Assembly (NCBI RefSeq): GCF_921293095.1
Contig: NC_060249.1
Coordinates: 81,107,907 to 81,171,906 of the forward strand
From: Ischnura elegans
Lineage: Eukaryota > Arthropoda > Insecta > Odonata > Coenagrionidae
DNA: 64,000 nt
Reading direction: 5' to 3'
Of this stretch, positions 25,911 through 36,724 are shown in pieces. The position numbers and the translations under genes are program-made. Under the pieces are notes generated by a model, which saw only the letters and a list, made by a program, of their open reading frames with translations, was not told the DNA's origin and did no database searches. Positions within the stretch are counted from its first letter, which is position 1. Each line of letters begins with the position of its first letter.

Positions 25911-26472
25911 CAGGGTGTCCAGCTAATCAAAGCAGAAAATTTCATGCATCATTCCCAGTTTTCCAGGAAAATTTGACAAAATTCCAGGTTAACCTTACGT
26001 GATTACAGCGATAGATAAGAATTTTAAAACACCCAAAATTAATTCAGTACCTTCAAATAATACTATATTTACGTATTCACACGGACAATGAATCGGTTAG
26101 TTAACACACATTGTATTTTAAATTTAAATACATTCCATGCAAGCCAAGAAGTTGCTTTGACCTCCTATGCAGATGTTGACGTCACCTGACGGCATTCTAT
26201 TCTTCGTGTTTTTGAATCTTACTTAAATGAAGAGTGCAAGTCATTTCGATTCTATTGCCTTGTCTGAAATTTCAAGTTTCGATACTGCTGTAAAAATTCT
26301 ACTCAGCTAATGCACTTAAAAACAACGACAAAGACATTTTAGGCAAAAAATTGGTGCTGAACTGGCAAAATTTACCTATGTTAAATGAATTTGAAATAAA
26401 AGATCTTGAAATTCCAGGTTGGAGCAAAAATTCATGACCATTCCCCTGTTTTCTCGGTCGCTGGATACCCTG
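25911..26472. mobile_element. Nonautonomous DNA transposon, hAT-like termini
   Basis: The element starts CAGGGTGTCCAGC and ends GCTGGATACCCTG, 13-bp inverted repeats with one mismatch. Subterminal regions share ATTCCCAGTTTTCC / TTCCCCTGTTTTCT and ATTCCAGG motifs in mirrored or repeated form. CAGGG termini fit hAT-type elements, but the flanking 8-mers do not match, so the superfamily is tentative and the insertion is probably old. The 562-bp interior codes for nothing recognisable. Confidence 0.65.
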
Positions 26473-26897
26473 AATTCATGATGGAGGAGTTAAAAAAATA
26501 AATTAATAACGTCAAATTAACATCCAGGCGAGAAGACTTCAGAGATGATCATGTCAACAGCTATAGCGGTTAAAGCGAAAAATAAATTAATATAGACTTA
26601 TTAACATCGTGGCGAAGAGACTTCGCGTGAGGTTACAGTTGATGCCACCCCGTTAATAGCGGAATAAATTATCACTAATCTCGTCATGATTTACAGAAGA
26701 TGGCATTGGTCGTGGTCAAAATAAGATTGGTGCGAAATGAAGTCCAGAAAGAAGAGTCGGAGAGGTAGCTTACTTACGCTCCGTCCCTATTTTCATTCTT
26801 GCCCACGATACGATGGAGGGAAAACATGCATGATGCATGAATGAGGAAAGTTACATACCTACCCTTTCAAAGCTATAGGTGGCAGACTTTCAACGAA

Positions 26898-27085
26898 TCA
26901 TGGTTAAATAAAAAACACGGTACTATTCCACAACTTTATATTTTGCAGTCTACTAGTTTCAACGTTACAACGTCATTATCAAGACTAACATGAGTTAGTC
27001 TTGATAATGACGTTGTAACGTTGAAACTAGTAGACTGCAAAATATAAAGTTGTGGAATAGTACCGTGTTTTTTATTTAACCATGA
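26898..27085. repeat. Perfect 92-bp inverted repeat with 4-nt loop
   Basis: The left arm 26898-26989 and right arm 26994-27085 are exact reverse complements over 92 bp, separated only by ATGA. The outer edge is TCATGGTTAAAT / ATTTAACCATGA and the inner edge AAGACTAAC / GTTAGTCTT. Each arm includes TTTCAACGTTACAACGTC followed by ATTATCAAG, a motif style shared with many arthropod dispersed repeats and with a shorter sequence near 37590. It could be a fold-back element, a recent head-to-head insertion, a hairpin-RNA source or a palindromic assembly artefact. Confidence 0.9.
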
Positions 27086-27422
27086 ATATCTCATCGTTCC
27101 ACCAAGTAACGCCAAAATCTGTTGATTTTATTTTCAACGAATCATTTCGAATGATTATGTAAATTATGCAAGATAAAAATTTGAATACCATATTAGTATG
27201 GATCAAATATTTAGATATTTTTCAGGAGATTTTGAAAGTAATATTGAAAATTCCATAACACGCGAGATTTATTTCGAAAATAGTAACAAATGACATCAAC
27301 TTTCCATTGGAACGGCTGCACATTATACGCGATAAAGTAATATGAAAAAAATGTCTTAGGATCATCAATTAAGGAACAAGGAACAGCTGCCCATAATTAC
27401 AAGTTAATAATAAATACTACCA

Positions 27423-27482
27423 ACTTTGTAAGTAATGTATCATTCAAAAAATAATCTACCCACTTTGTAAGTAATGTATCAT
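27423..27482 (+). repeat. Two-copy short tandem repeat (39-bp period)
   Basis: A 21-bp unit beginning ACTTTGTAAGTAATGTATCA occurs at 27423-27443 and again exactly at 27462-27482. The intervening 18 bp are unrelated to a third copy. No function is evident. Confidence 0.75.
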
Positions 27483-28261
27483 GATTGAGATTATCCTACG
27501 CACTCCTTAGACGCAAAAAGATGCCTTGCTTCACTGCTCCGTGATTTATTGCCGATAAAGGAGTCAATTTAGTGCATCAGTGAATAGTTCATGTTTTTAT
27601 AGCAATTCAAACCCCCAAAGAAATTATTTCCCCAAATCCCTCACGTTATCCCAATAAGCCCCCAGGTGGAATTACCCCGAATGAGTGATGTTACCATAGG
27701 TGGAGTAATACCAGTGAAAAGTAACTCTGACATTCACTTTTAGCATTTTCGTGATTGTAAATTATTGATTGCTTGGATAAATAAATTTTATTTTAAATAA
27801 TTTCAGTTAATTTTTTTTATTTTTTACTTTCATTTTTCGGATTACAGTGTAACAAATGGAAAATATAAAGAATTTCTAGCGATAATATTGGCCTTTAAAA
27901 AAGTAATATATCTTTAGCTATATTGCAGTCAATTCGGTTAAATGTGGCTAAGGATATTCAATAATAAAAATTCGCATTGAAGCATTTTACCACTGAAATT
28001 AAGGTACAACACTAACTCACGGTATTTACATTTAACTCATCGCAAACTCTCAAGTTCCTTATGCCTTCAATCGCTGAAATCAATGCTCACGCCAACGTGA
28101 AACCCGATATTGCCATTGATTTATCACATTGTTTCGCTGGAGCATAACGTTCCTCTGTTCTTACAGCTGCCTGTAGCAGACTAGTCTTTCATCTTTCTAT
28201 CGAGGCGCTTTAAAGGCTGTGGGTAAGTGGAGCAGCGGGACTACCTCTGGTGCAAGCAGCT
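27483..28261. other. AT-rich stretch, nothing recognised
   Basis: No coding or repeat signal is visible. Confidence 0.45.
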
Positions 28262-28316
28262 GCAATCCTGGAGCATGCTTCCACGCCGAGTCCCAACTCG
28301 TTAGCCATTGGGGAGC
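28262..28316 (-). repeat. Dispersed repeat fragment, inverted relative to 29515-29570
   Basis: The reverse complement of this block (GGCTAACGAGTTGGGACTC, then AGCATGCTCCAGGATT) aligns with 29515-29570 (GGCTAATGAATTGGGACATC, then CATGCTCAAATCCTGGGATT) at roughly 70%. The phrase AATTGGGACATCCTT also recurs near 28575 on the plus strand. It is an old, unidentified repeat family. Confidence 0.5.
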
Positions 28317-28319
28317 ACA

Positions 28320-28519
28320 TAGGCGGATCTAGGGGGGGAAGGGGGCACGAGCCCCCCCCCCAGACCCTTAAAAAATATGCAAGATTTTTAATACAGTCCC
28401 ATTATCATTGCCTTCGTTTTGTACTACGAGGTATCCTTGTGCCCCCCCAGAACAAAATCCTGGATACGGCCTTGCTTGTGCCCCCCCCCCCCCGAAAGAT
28501 ATCCTGGATCCGCCCCTGG
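28320..28519. mobile_element. Short MITE-like element with GGCGGATCYAG termini
   Basis: The element begins TAGGCGGATCTAGGGGG and ends CCTGGATCCGCCCCTGG, imperfect inverted repeats. The flanks GGGAGCACA (28311-28319) and GGGAGCATA (28520-28528) agree at 8 of 9 positions and look like a 9-bp target duplication. Long C and G homopolymers lie just inside both ends. Similar termini occur at 34259 and 46726. Confidence 0.65.
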
Positions 28520-29419
28520 GGGAGCATATGTTTGGGAAGCAAGATTTTGAGCAGCCAATCAAAAGGGAGCATGAATTGGGACATCCTTACCTAGGTGTTA
28601 CCATCTGATGGGCACTAGGCCAATGAAAAACAAGAGAAATTCGGAATGATTTGAAAAAAATATAAACAAAACCCACATAGTTAACATGTGCAAATAATTT
28701 CGAGTTTGAGATTTCGGTGAAGAGCATTTTATCCTCTGATTGTGAGATTTTATCATGCTTTTCGTATCTTGGGCAACCTTTTTGTTATAGCACTGGATTA
28801 AGCATGGGCATGATTTTTTAATTCGTGGATTTAGTTCAACATTGATTCTAAAGTAGGAAGTAGCTCAGTTTGTTTCGAAAGTTTTGCGTACATTCCTTTT
28901 CTGTAGTTTATAGTATTTCAACAGTTCTCTCAACCAAGTACTTTTTCAATTTCGTTGTCTTTTAACAACTTACTTTCTAGTTTTTTTATTTTTAAGTTAT
29001 GGTTTGTTTAGTCTAGTCATACGATTAGCGTCCAATTTCGTAATTATTTTCTAAATCGAAATAAAGTTTTCCATTTAGACTGTTACCCAATTTATTTCAG
29101 CACGTTAAATTTTACGTACATAAATTAGGTTTCGGCATTTTGAAGTTCCATTCTCGTTATCAATGTAGATTTTAATTTTCATTAATTTTTCTGATTCGAA
29201 TTTCGGCTTCCGTCCAATGTAGCCGCCCTCTCTGTTCTAGTTTTAACTAATTTCTCCGCAGTTTCAATACTTCCTTTAACGATATTTCATTATTAAAAAC
29301 AGAACAAAAATTACTAAGTACTCGAGAAAGTCTCAAAATATCAACACTACTTCCAAAAAAATACTTCCCCTTGTTGACAGCCATGTTGCCTTTCCTCTGA
29401 TTTCTTCCTCAAGACGCAT

Positions 29420-29600
29420 TCCAGGCTTTGAATCATGGGAGAATGTGGGAGAAGGGTGCACTCGTCGATGCCCAAATCTGTCGGCCAAGTTGGCTGCCCA
29501 AATTCCCTCCCTTATGCTGGCTAATGAATTGGGACATCCTTCCATGCTCAAATCCTGGGATTGGGGTAGCCAAACGGCGAATTGGGACACGGCTTAAGTT
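29420..29600 (+). repeat. Dispersed repeat, related to 28262-28316
   Basis: Contains GCCCAAATCTG / GCCCAAATTCC direct motifs and the AATTGGGACATCCTTCC phrase shared with 28575, plus the block that pairs with 28262-28316 in inverted orientation. Boundaries and family are unknown. Confidence 0.45.
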
Positions 29601-29947
29601 GAATGACGCATCGGGCTAAGCTAGTGCATGCTTGCTCCTATCGACTGCATGTCTCTCCCTTCAGATTAACGAGTTTACTCTCGATCTACCGAGAAATTTA
29701 ATAAAATTATGGAAAAAACCATATGTAAACACCTTACAGTTACACCGTGTAATGTATAGGATGGAACACGGGGAGCGACACCAGTGATAAACTCGTGTGC
29801 TTCTTAGTACATACTTCCAAGGATTAAGTACAAACTAGGATACAGGTGCTGGTATTTGCAGAAAACGACCGACTAACTAATGTCATTTGGAGTCCAATGG
29901 AAGATTGGAGGCATAAAACAAAGGCCTTATCGACAAAATGTTTCGAG

Positions 29948-30209
29948 TCAGTGGCGGATACATGTGGGGGCGCAGCGAGCGCGCGGCCCCCCCTTAGGGG
30001 GCTGCCCACATAGCCGAACATTGCAGAACCACAATTGTAACTTTTTTATATAATAAGATAGCATTGTCTTGTGTATGCGTATAATCAGTTTAAATAAAAC
30101 TATCTTAATTTTGCATGTAACTTGATTACATATTTTTCATTACGATAAAAGTATAGGTAGCTCAAATGTCTTTTGCCCCCCCTTGAGTTTTTTCTGTATC
30201 CATTACTCG
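29948..30209. mobile_element. Short repeat element (copy 1 of the 61.6-62.1 kb family)
   Basis: Starts near CAGTGGCGGATAC and ends near GTATCCATTACTCG, which are loose inverted repeats. TTTCGAG occurs on both flanks (29941-29947 and 30210-30216), a plausible 7-9-bp target duplication. From about 30018 to 30200 it aligns with 61630-62075, including CCGAACNNNNCAGAACCACAATTG-type sequence, GCATTGTCTTG, ATAATCAGTTTAAATAAAAC and AAAAGTATAGGTAG. This copy is uninterrupted where the other contains an insertion. Confidence 0.7.
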
Positions 30210-30838
30210 TTTCGAGCAGGGCCTTTGTTGACCTGACCTGAGGAGATGTACATTTTGGGGGATTCAGTTGGAGGGAAGGCAGTTTTAAACTAATCTCACA
30301 AGCATTTCTGGGGGGTCATCAACCCCCGGCCTCCGCCGCTGCTTACGGCCTCGTTAAGACCGTGTGACTATTAGTAAATAGCTCCTAGGATATAATATTG
30401 AGTGGAAACTAGGATAATGGTGTAGGGAGGGAGCGACTGAGGAACTATGGTCCTTTGTACCATGTGGTAAGGGAAGAAAAAGAGATTCACGTATGTATTA
30501 ATTTTGTTCCACGTAGTGAGCCTTGAAAATATTTTGCGTTGATTCCCATCACAGCTTCATATGATGTGAGAAGAAAATTAGCACAGCGAATTAAATATTT
30601 TTAAGAGAAAAATAACAGGTACCATTGTCGTAGGAGTATCATCTACCCACAGACGAAGCAATGTATAAAAACGCGGAGTGCTTCGGCGGTGTCTTCGACA
30701 ACATATAAAGCACACTTCACTATAAAGTCAATACACACAGTGATTTAAAAAATAACTCATATGCACCCCAGAATGATTTTAGAGCGCCGCATAAATTGTA
30801 AAATAAACGGTACCATTGCTAGAGCAAAATTATTGACG

Positions 30839-31140
30839 TCAGTGGCGTAACAATGATGGGATAGATCCCCCAAAAGCCTCAGAGAAATAAAAAAAATATT
30901 AAAAACTATTGTCTACTTTCGACTATAATAACTGAGTTTAATTTATCATGACCTATACTCCAAGAGCATAAACATTACATTGTTGTTATAATAACTGCAT
31001 CAGATTAAAGTTAAATTTTTAGTGCCAAAATCATGTAAAATGTATTTCCAGGCATGTCATTTTTTTCCGGACCCCCGTCGCCTTTTGCCACCTCAGGCCA
31101 TCCCATCCCCCCTAAAGCATATTCCTAGTCACGTCACTGA
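30839..31140. mobile_element. Short nonautonomous element with TCAGTG termini
   Basis: Begins TCAGTGGCGTAACAATG and ends CATTCCTAG-like sequence followed by TCACGTCACTGA; the ends are imperfect inverted repeats. TTGACG flanks both sides (30833-30838 and 31141-31146). Just inside are GATCCCCC and CCATCCCCCC blocks, a layout shared with the other short elements in this window. The 302-bp interior has no coding capacity. Confidence 0.6.
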
Positions 31141-31146
31141 TTGACG

Positions 31147-32284
31147 GTGCCACTAAACTTCATTTCGCCGTTCTAAGTTTACCACAACCAAAAGTTAAAT
31201 TTATCAATTTATCTCGGGACATTTCCATTTTTCATTATGAGAAATTATTTTTGTTATCCAAGACATCCACGGTTAAAGAACATCTAAATAAATATAACGA
31301 GCTTCGTAAGCTTCAATATTTATGTGTTGATGAAGTACACTTATTAGCCTTTATATACAAAAAACGAAGAAATTTAAGATACAAAAAAGATAAAGGAAGC
31401 GGAAAACCAAAAATCAACGCAAAAAATGTTAGTAAGTAACTGAACTTAACATGAAAGAGTAACTATCCGCTGCTTGACCTAATCATATTTAACAAGATGA
31501 CTCTGGGCTTCGTAAATAAGAAATTTTGAGGCCAGATTTTTCTGGAATCGTACAAACATTTAATTACACCGCACAATTAAATATTAGGACAAAATTTCTC
31601 AAGTTGATTCCATTTCAGTTAGTTTTGGAAGACTTTAATCATATTGGTATTTCCTGAACATATCGTTAGTGTGATAAAATTCTTAAACTTGGCCTAATTT
31701 CATATTTTTTCTAGCCATCGCTAATTATGTGTTAGCGATCTTGAAGAATCATTTTAATCACTTAATTATATTTGGTTGCTAAGAATATGTTCATAGAAAA
31801 CCTAATTTACAGCAGTTTATCATGGAAGTTATTTTGTCCGTAAAAATAATGGGGGTAGTAATTTCCTTTTCCCTTATACTATAATGACAGATGAAAAACC
31901 AATCTAAGAATCTGCTGATCGGAAGAACGAAGCCAAAACTAGAATTATAAAACTGCTGTTGTTGGATTTAAATGACTCAAATCAATGAGCGATTGTAAGC
32001 GGGCGAGTGAAGATGCCGCAGCGCACCGAAGAAGTGGTATCGACTCAATGTCATTGAGGAAGGGGCTCAAATCGGAATGAGCGGTGACGCACACGCCTGA
32101 AGTGAAGCTGTTATGTCTAAAGCGATGGGATGAATGGGATTATTGGAACGCTATTGGGTGGTGAGTGCGACGGACGTCATCATAGCAATCGGAGGAAAGG
32201 GTTTAGAGTCGGCGCAGAAATTACGTGATCTCTAGTTTGGATAATAATTGCCGAAAAAGGACACGAAAAAAATACCTACACCAT
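31147..32284. other. Noncoding stretch with a GC-richer patch at 31.97-32.27 kb
   Basis: A 62-codon Lys-rich ORF at 31251-31439 has no recognisable domain. The patch 31970-32270 is GC-richer than its surroundings and may be a repeat fragment, but I could not match it within the window. Confidence 0.4.
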
Positions 32285-32898
32285 AATAGGGTGGTTTCCT
32301 TTTATTTTTTTATTGCCTAAATCGAAAGATTATTACTCCTGGAGTGCGAATTTCACGCTTTTAGATTTTTAAATGACGATATCTATTTTTCGCGATTAAA
32401 TGAAAAATGAAAATTTTCAAGCGCGCGAAAACGCGACGCGTAAGTATGAATGCCGGGAAATCTCTCCGTGTGACGTATTTCTTGTTCCCGCTGCCGCCCT
32501 GTGAGGTGACCTTGAGGCGAGTAGAGCGCTGATACGACGCAGGCTGCTAGCGGGTAGCTGAGTACCCTGCTGGCTGGTAGCGCTTGGCTTAAATTAATAA
32601 GTGATTATTAAGACATGTTTCCCTGAGCTCTGCGCCTCATGCATGCATTGGTAACCTCAGACGATGTTTAACTCCTATCTTCTCGTATAGAAACTAGGTC
32701 CCTGTGACGTCACGTGGAGTGGCATCGCATGGGCGCCAATCTCGCCCTTTTCAAATGAGGATAAAAGTGGACCATAGCCATTCGTCTAAACCGGTATTTC
32801 TAAAACGAAATAATTTGTATATTATGAATACAGTAATGGTGGTTAACGAATCGCAATCAATGCCTTTCGTTTTCTTTGATGAAGGAAACTACCCTATT
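32285..32898 (+). mobile_element. AATAGGGT-terminated nonautonomous element, copy A
   Basis: A 614-bp element with termini AATAGGGTGGTTTCCTT and AAGGAAACTACCCTATT, inverted repeats with one mismatch. It aligns along its length with 42860-43504 and 60469-61132, sharing landmarks AAGTATGA(A/G)TGC, CATGCATTGGTAA, CTCAGACGATGT and TGTGACGTCACGTGGAGTGG. It codes for no protein I recognise. No clear target duplication is visible, so the superfamily is left open. Copy A retains more CpG (GCGCGCGAAAACGCGACGCG) than copies B and C. Confidence 0.85.
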
Positions 32899-33929
32899 GT
32901 GATAAAATTTTCTCGGGTTTTCCAGCTGTTCAAGTAATAATAATTCTTAAGCGGTATAGTTGAGCATAGCCAAAAATGTATATTTCAACTGGAATTGTTT
33001 TGGATCTTTTCATACGCCGGAATATAATGCATTTAAAAAAAAATAAGAAAGGATAGAGCGCAAGGAAAAGTACCAATTCCGAGGTTATTAGCGAGATGGA
33101 CGAATTTTTTCCATACGGTAATAATGAGGTCTAAGACCCGGGTTCTAATTTTAATACGTTATCTGAAACCCCGGCCTTCTAATTTATTATCGTAGAAAAT
33201 CGCATATCATTACCTATTCCCAAGGAAAGCAATCTTCTACTTCAGTTCCGCTCTATACCTGCGCAGATTGTTGCTCGAGAGTTGACATTAAGATGAATAT
33301 AAGGATAGGTGTCTTTAAAAGCAGAGTAACGTTTGTATTTTAATGAGTATTATTTAAGAAAGTTTTGAATGCCTTGTTGTAATTTTTTTTTTACTTTTGA
33401 AGGCAAATTTTTGAAGTATAACAATCAACTTGCATGTCATACGTAAAAATTTCTAATGTAATCCTTTTCACTTAAAATGCAGGTCGCTACCAAGGGCGAT
33501 ATATTCAGTGAACACGGGAACAATTGCTTTTAGATCGTTTTGAATGCCTTGGTAAAACAATGTCAAATTAATGGCACGGTAAAAACATTACTTTGTTCAA
33601 ATATACTTCCGTCAGTAAAAACTTCGGTAATTTGAGAAACAGAGCCTGCACCACGCACAACTCGTTGTGCAAAAAAAGTCGTTCGGGTCCCGAATTAAAT
33701 AAACTAAACTGTGGGAGTCACAATAGAACCATGGAACTAATTAAATTACTAAAAAAACTAGTATTCAATAAATGCAATCCAATTCAGTCTGTTTATATAT
33801 CTAAAATGCTGGTAACTATAGGCGTTCCAATTGGAGGCAGCTGGTCCCGGGTCCCATTGTGTGCATCGGTTCCAAACTCTCGAACAATGTAAATGTATCT
33901 AATAAGGACACGCGAGGGATTACCCAGAG
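32899..33929. other. Noncoding stretch with one unidentified ORF
   Basis: A 99-codon ORF (33593-33892) lies just upstream of the retrotransposon remnant at 33930 on the same strand and might be its decayed upstream part. No reverse-transcriptase motif is visible in it. Confidence 0.4.
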
Positions 33930-34258
33930 CTCCCTCTCGTAAATTTCTTGGGACATTTTAGACAATAAATTAATTATCCAGCAACACCTAAAATATTGCA
34001 CCACTAAATCAATGATTGCAAGACATGTAGTTTTCTCTATGTCTTCCCGAGCTTCTCTACTCTCCCATAGAATCAGAGTCAAATTATGTGCTTCAATAGT
34101 CAGACCCAACCTCCTTTATGGCTACGAAATTTTTGGTAGCAATAGATCATCCGTAAAAAAATTGGAATTATTCCTAAACAAATCCCTCCGTGCCTTCTAA
34201 ACCTTCCCGAACTAATCACCATACAATATGTCCTTTCCGCTCATAGTCTCCCTCAAGG
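33930..34258 (+). mobile_element. Jockey/CR1-type reverse-transcriptase C-terminal remnant
   Basis: Plus-strand frames give KFLGT, then after a frameshift LDNKLIIQQHLKYC, then SLLSHRIRVKLCASIVRPNL, LLYGYEIFG and KKLELFLNKSLRAF. This order (FLG...LDNKL...HIKYC...LY...IVRP.LLYGYEIW...L...QNK.LR) is the thumb/connection region of jockey- and CR1-group reverse transcriptases. The frameshift at about 33950 and the stop at 34198 show decay. A short GGGCGGATCCAGG-starting repeat interrupts the flank at 34259. Confidence 0.75.
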
Positions 34259-34545
34259 GCGGATCCAGGATTTTTTTCCGGGGGGGGGTCTAGACCAGAG
34301 TCTGACAGTCAAACACAGGTCTTCTCATATTTGGGATTAAAAACTATATGCAACAATTACTCTAAGAAATGCACTCATTTTAATATAAAATTTATTAATA
34401 TGAAATATTTATAATATTTATATTAAAATATAAACTTTAATAATTCTTGTATTAAAAATATCGTCTATTTTTTAAGTGTCTGGGGGGGAGCACGAGCCCC
34501 CATGTATTCCCCCTATATGTATATGGCCTGCCTAGGGATAATCCA
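34259..34545. mobile_element. Short repeat with GGGCGGATCCAGG start
   Basis: Begins AAGGGCGGATCCAGGATTTT with an adjoining G-run, and carries GGGGGGGAGCACGAGCCCCC near the far end. It finishes around TATATGGCCTGCCTAGGG, a weak inverted match to the start. The start resembles the elements at 28320 and 46726. No target duplication was found. Confidence 0.45.
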
Positions 34546-35185
34546 TTCATCACACAGATAGATAATAGTTTTTAAGTCCAGGCTTGGGGCAACTAAAATC
34601 TTATTACTTACAGACATTTGGAATTACAATCCTTCGTGTTCAACCACTTTCACATTGCCTCTTCATGCAACTCTACTATGAGTCTATCCTATGCCTTTCC
34701 TTCTTTTAGTTTTAAGGTTTTCACATTGAAATTTAATTAATTGCTATTGAATATGTCCAACCTTAAAAAATAATGTGTATTGAAAAAAAAGAGACAATAA
34801 TCAAAAGAATAATAAAAAAATCAAAATGAAAAAGTTGCTACTTGCAACGAAAAAATATAGTAAAATTATTTAAGAAAATTAAAAAGGGACATTATAAAAA
34901 CTGTAAAAAAGAGAATATTTTATTCAGAATGTCAATGTTTGCTAATATCATCTGTTAAGTGTTTAAGTTTCTTCTAGCACGAACAACACACTACACTCAC
35001 AACACAAGCATACGCGTAAAATTATTGTTATTTTAAACTGACCGGTAATGCTGAACTTGGACGGCTGAAACGCGCCTGTAGCGTTTCAAATGAGATGAGA
35101 TACATACACAGGGGACAACGATAAACTTTCCTTGAACTAATAATTCATAATTCCAGAGTATCCCATTCACAAATCATTGCTGACA
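34546..35185. other. AT-rich stretch, nothing recognised
   Basis: No coding signal. The sequence is A-rich from about 34770 to 34930. Confidence 0.45.
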
Positions 35186-36724
35186 ATAGGGTTGTTCAAG
35201 CCTATCAGAACGGTCTAAAAAAACGAATGTATATCACTTCTGATGTAATTTCATTTCGATTGGGATGAATGACAGATGCGTTGAAAAAGTAATGATGGAA
35301 TTATTAGCAATCAAAATACGAACAATTTTAAACGCCGCCAAAAACGGTCGGCCATCTTGAAATAGAGGTGATGACGACACAAGCCTGTACGGCTGGCCTG
35401 TAGCCTTGATCGCTCGATGCCAAGCTGAGTACTCTGCATGCCGACTGGACATTTGCCAAGGTTATTCCTTATTTTGAAATGGCCTATGTTGTGCATGAAG
35501 CTTCCGGATGGATCAAGGCTACATGAAATCCATTCTTCAAGTTAGGCAGGCAACGTATGTAGCGTTGACAGGAATTGAAAGTTTTGTATAGCTGCATTTG
35601 CTAGGAAACTACGTGCAGTGAACTTTCATTGTGCCTCTAGTGCAAGTGAACACAATTTGTGCCCTTGATGTACCCCTAAGTGAATGATTGCATATAGACG
35701 ATGAAGTAAAGAGTGAAGTGAGTTGTGAATGTAACTGCTTTGACGAAATTATTTATTTCTCCCATGCTAGTTCAATCAACCCTATACATTTCGATCTAAG
35801 GTATCTAACTATTGCCTAGGGGATATGTTTCATATTTGAGCTAGTTGTGCTTTAGGGATACAACGAACGCATATTAATATTCAATCGTTTGTTCGCTTCT
35901 AAGTTCCGTTTGATGTTATTACCTATTCATTTTGAGCATTCACGAGTGTTTACATTTCACGAATTTCGTTGCGCTGTTGTTTGTTTTTGTCATATTTTGG
36001 TTACGGTGAGTACGGGTAAGAGTAATAGTGAAATTCGAAGTTTTTTGATGTTACAATAACCGGTTTAGCAATTTGTTTCAGCCTATTCATTTCATTGTCC
36101 TCGAAATGTCAATGTGAAATTACGTAAACTGATTCTAAGTCGTTAGTGATGAGTGAGGTGTGGAGAATCTTTCGAACTTCAAGGAGTGCAAATTCTTTTA
36201 GCGTGTGCAGTGATTGGAAAACCGATTATCATGTTTTATTAGTGTTTTATATTTATTGTGAGTCAAGTTTTTCATTGAATCAGTTGATTCGGAATATACT
36301 GATTATATGTATCAAAAAGACAACTCGTGAAATGTGTACGTTGTAGTGCTATTTATGATATGATGAGCAATAAAAATGTACAAGTAAGGGTAATTTTGCT
36401 TATTATTACATTTACTAAAGGATAAATTTGGATTTTCTTTAAACACTGATCTGGCGGCAGACGCTGGAGATCTTGAAAAAAAGTGGAATAACCCTGCTGA
36501 GCCACTTAAACAACACTGCAGTAGGGCATCTACAGGCTTGTGACGTCACACATCAATTCAAGATGGAAGTAGGGCTTTTTGGCGTAACGTAAAATTTGTC
36601 ACTGTTTAAAGCCTTCTCTAAACATGTACAATGAAGAAAATAGCATAATATTATTGTCATTGCTCCTTCTGAAGCACGATCTTTCGATTTCTTAAATAAA
36701 AAAAATATGGTGAACAACCCTATT
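35186..36724. mobile_element. 1.54-kb element with long inverted termini, related to the AATAGGGT family
   Basis: Exact 14-bp terminal inverted repeats AATAGGGTTGTTCA (35186-35199) and TGAACAACCCTATT (36711-36724). The arms match further in: CCATCTTGAAAT...GACACAAGCCTGTA at 35351-35389 pairs with the reverse complement of 36530-36566, at nearly equal distances from each end (about 164 and 158 bp). GGTTATTCC also pairs, at about 35459 and 36485. Just inside the right end the reverse strand reads TTTTTTTTATTTAAGAAATC then GAAAGAT, like the start of the 614-664-bp family. The interior has no recognisable ORF, so it is nonautonomous. Confidence 0.8.
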
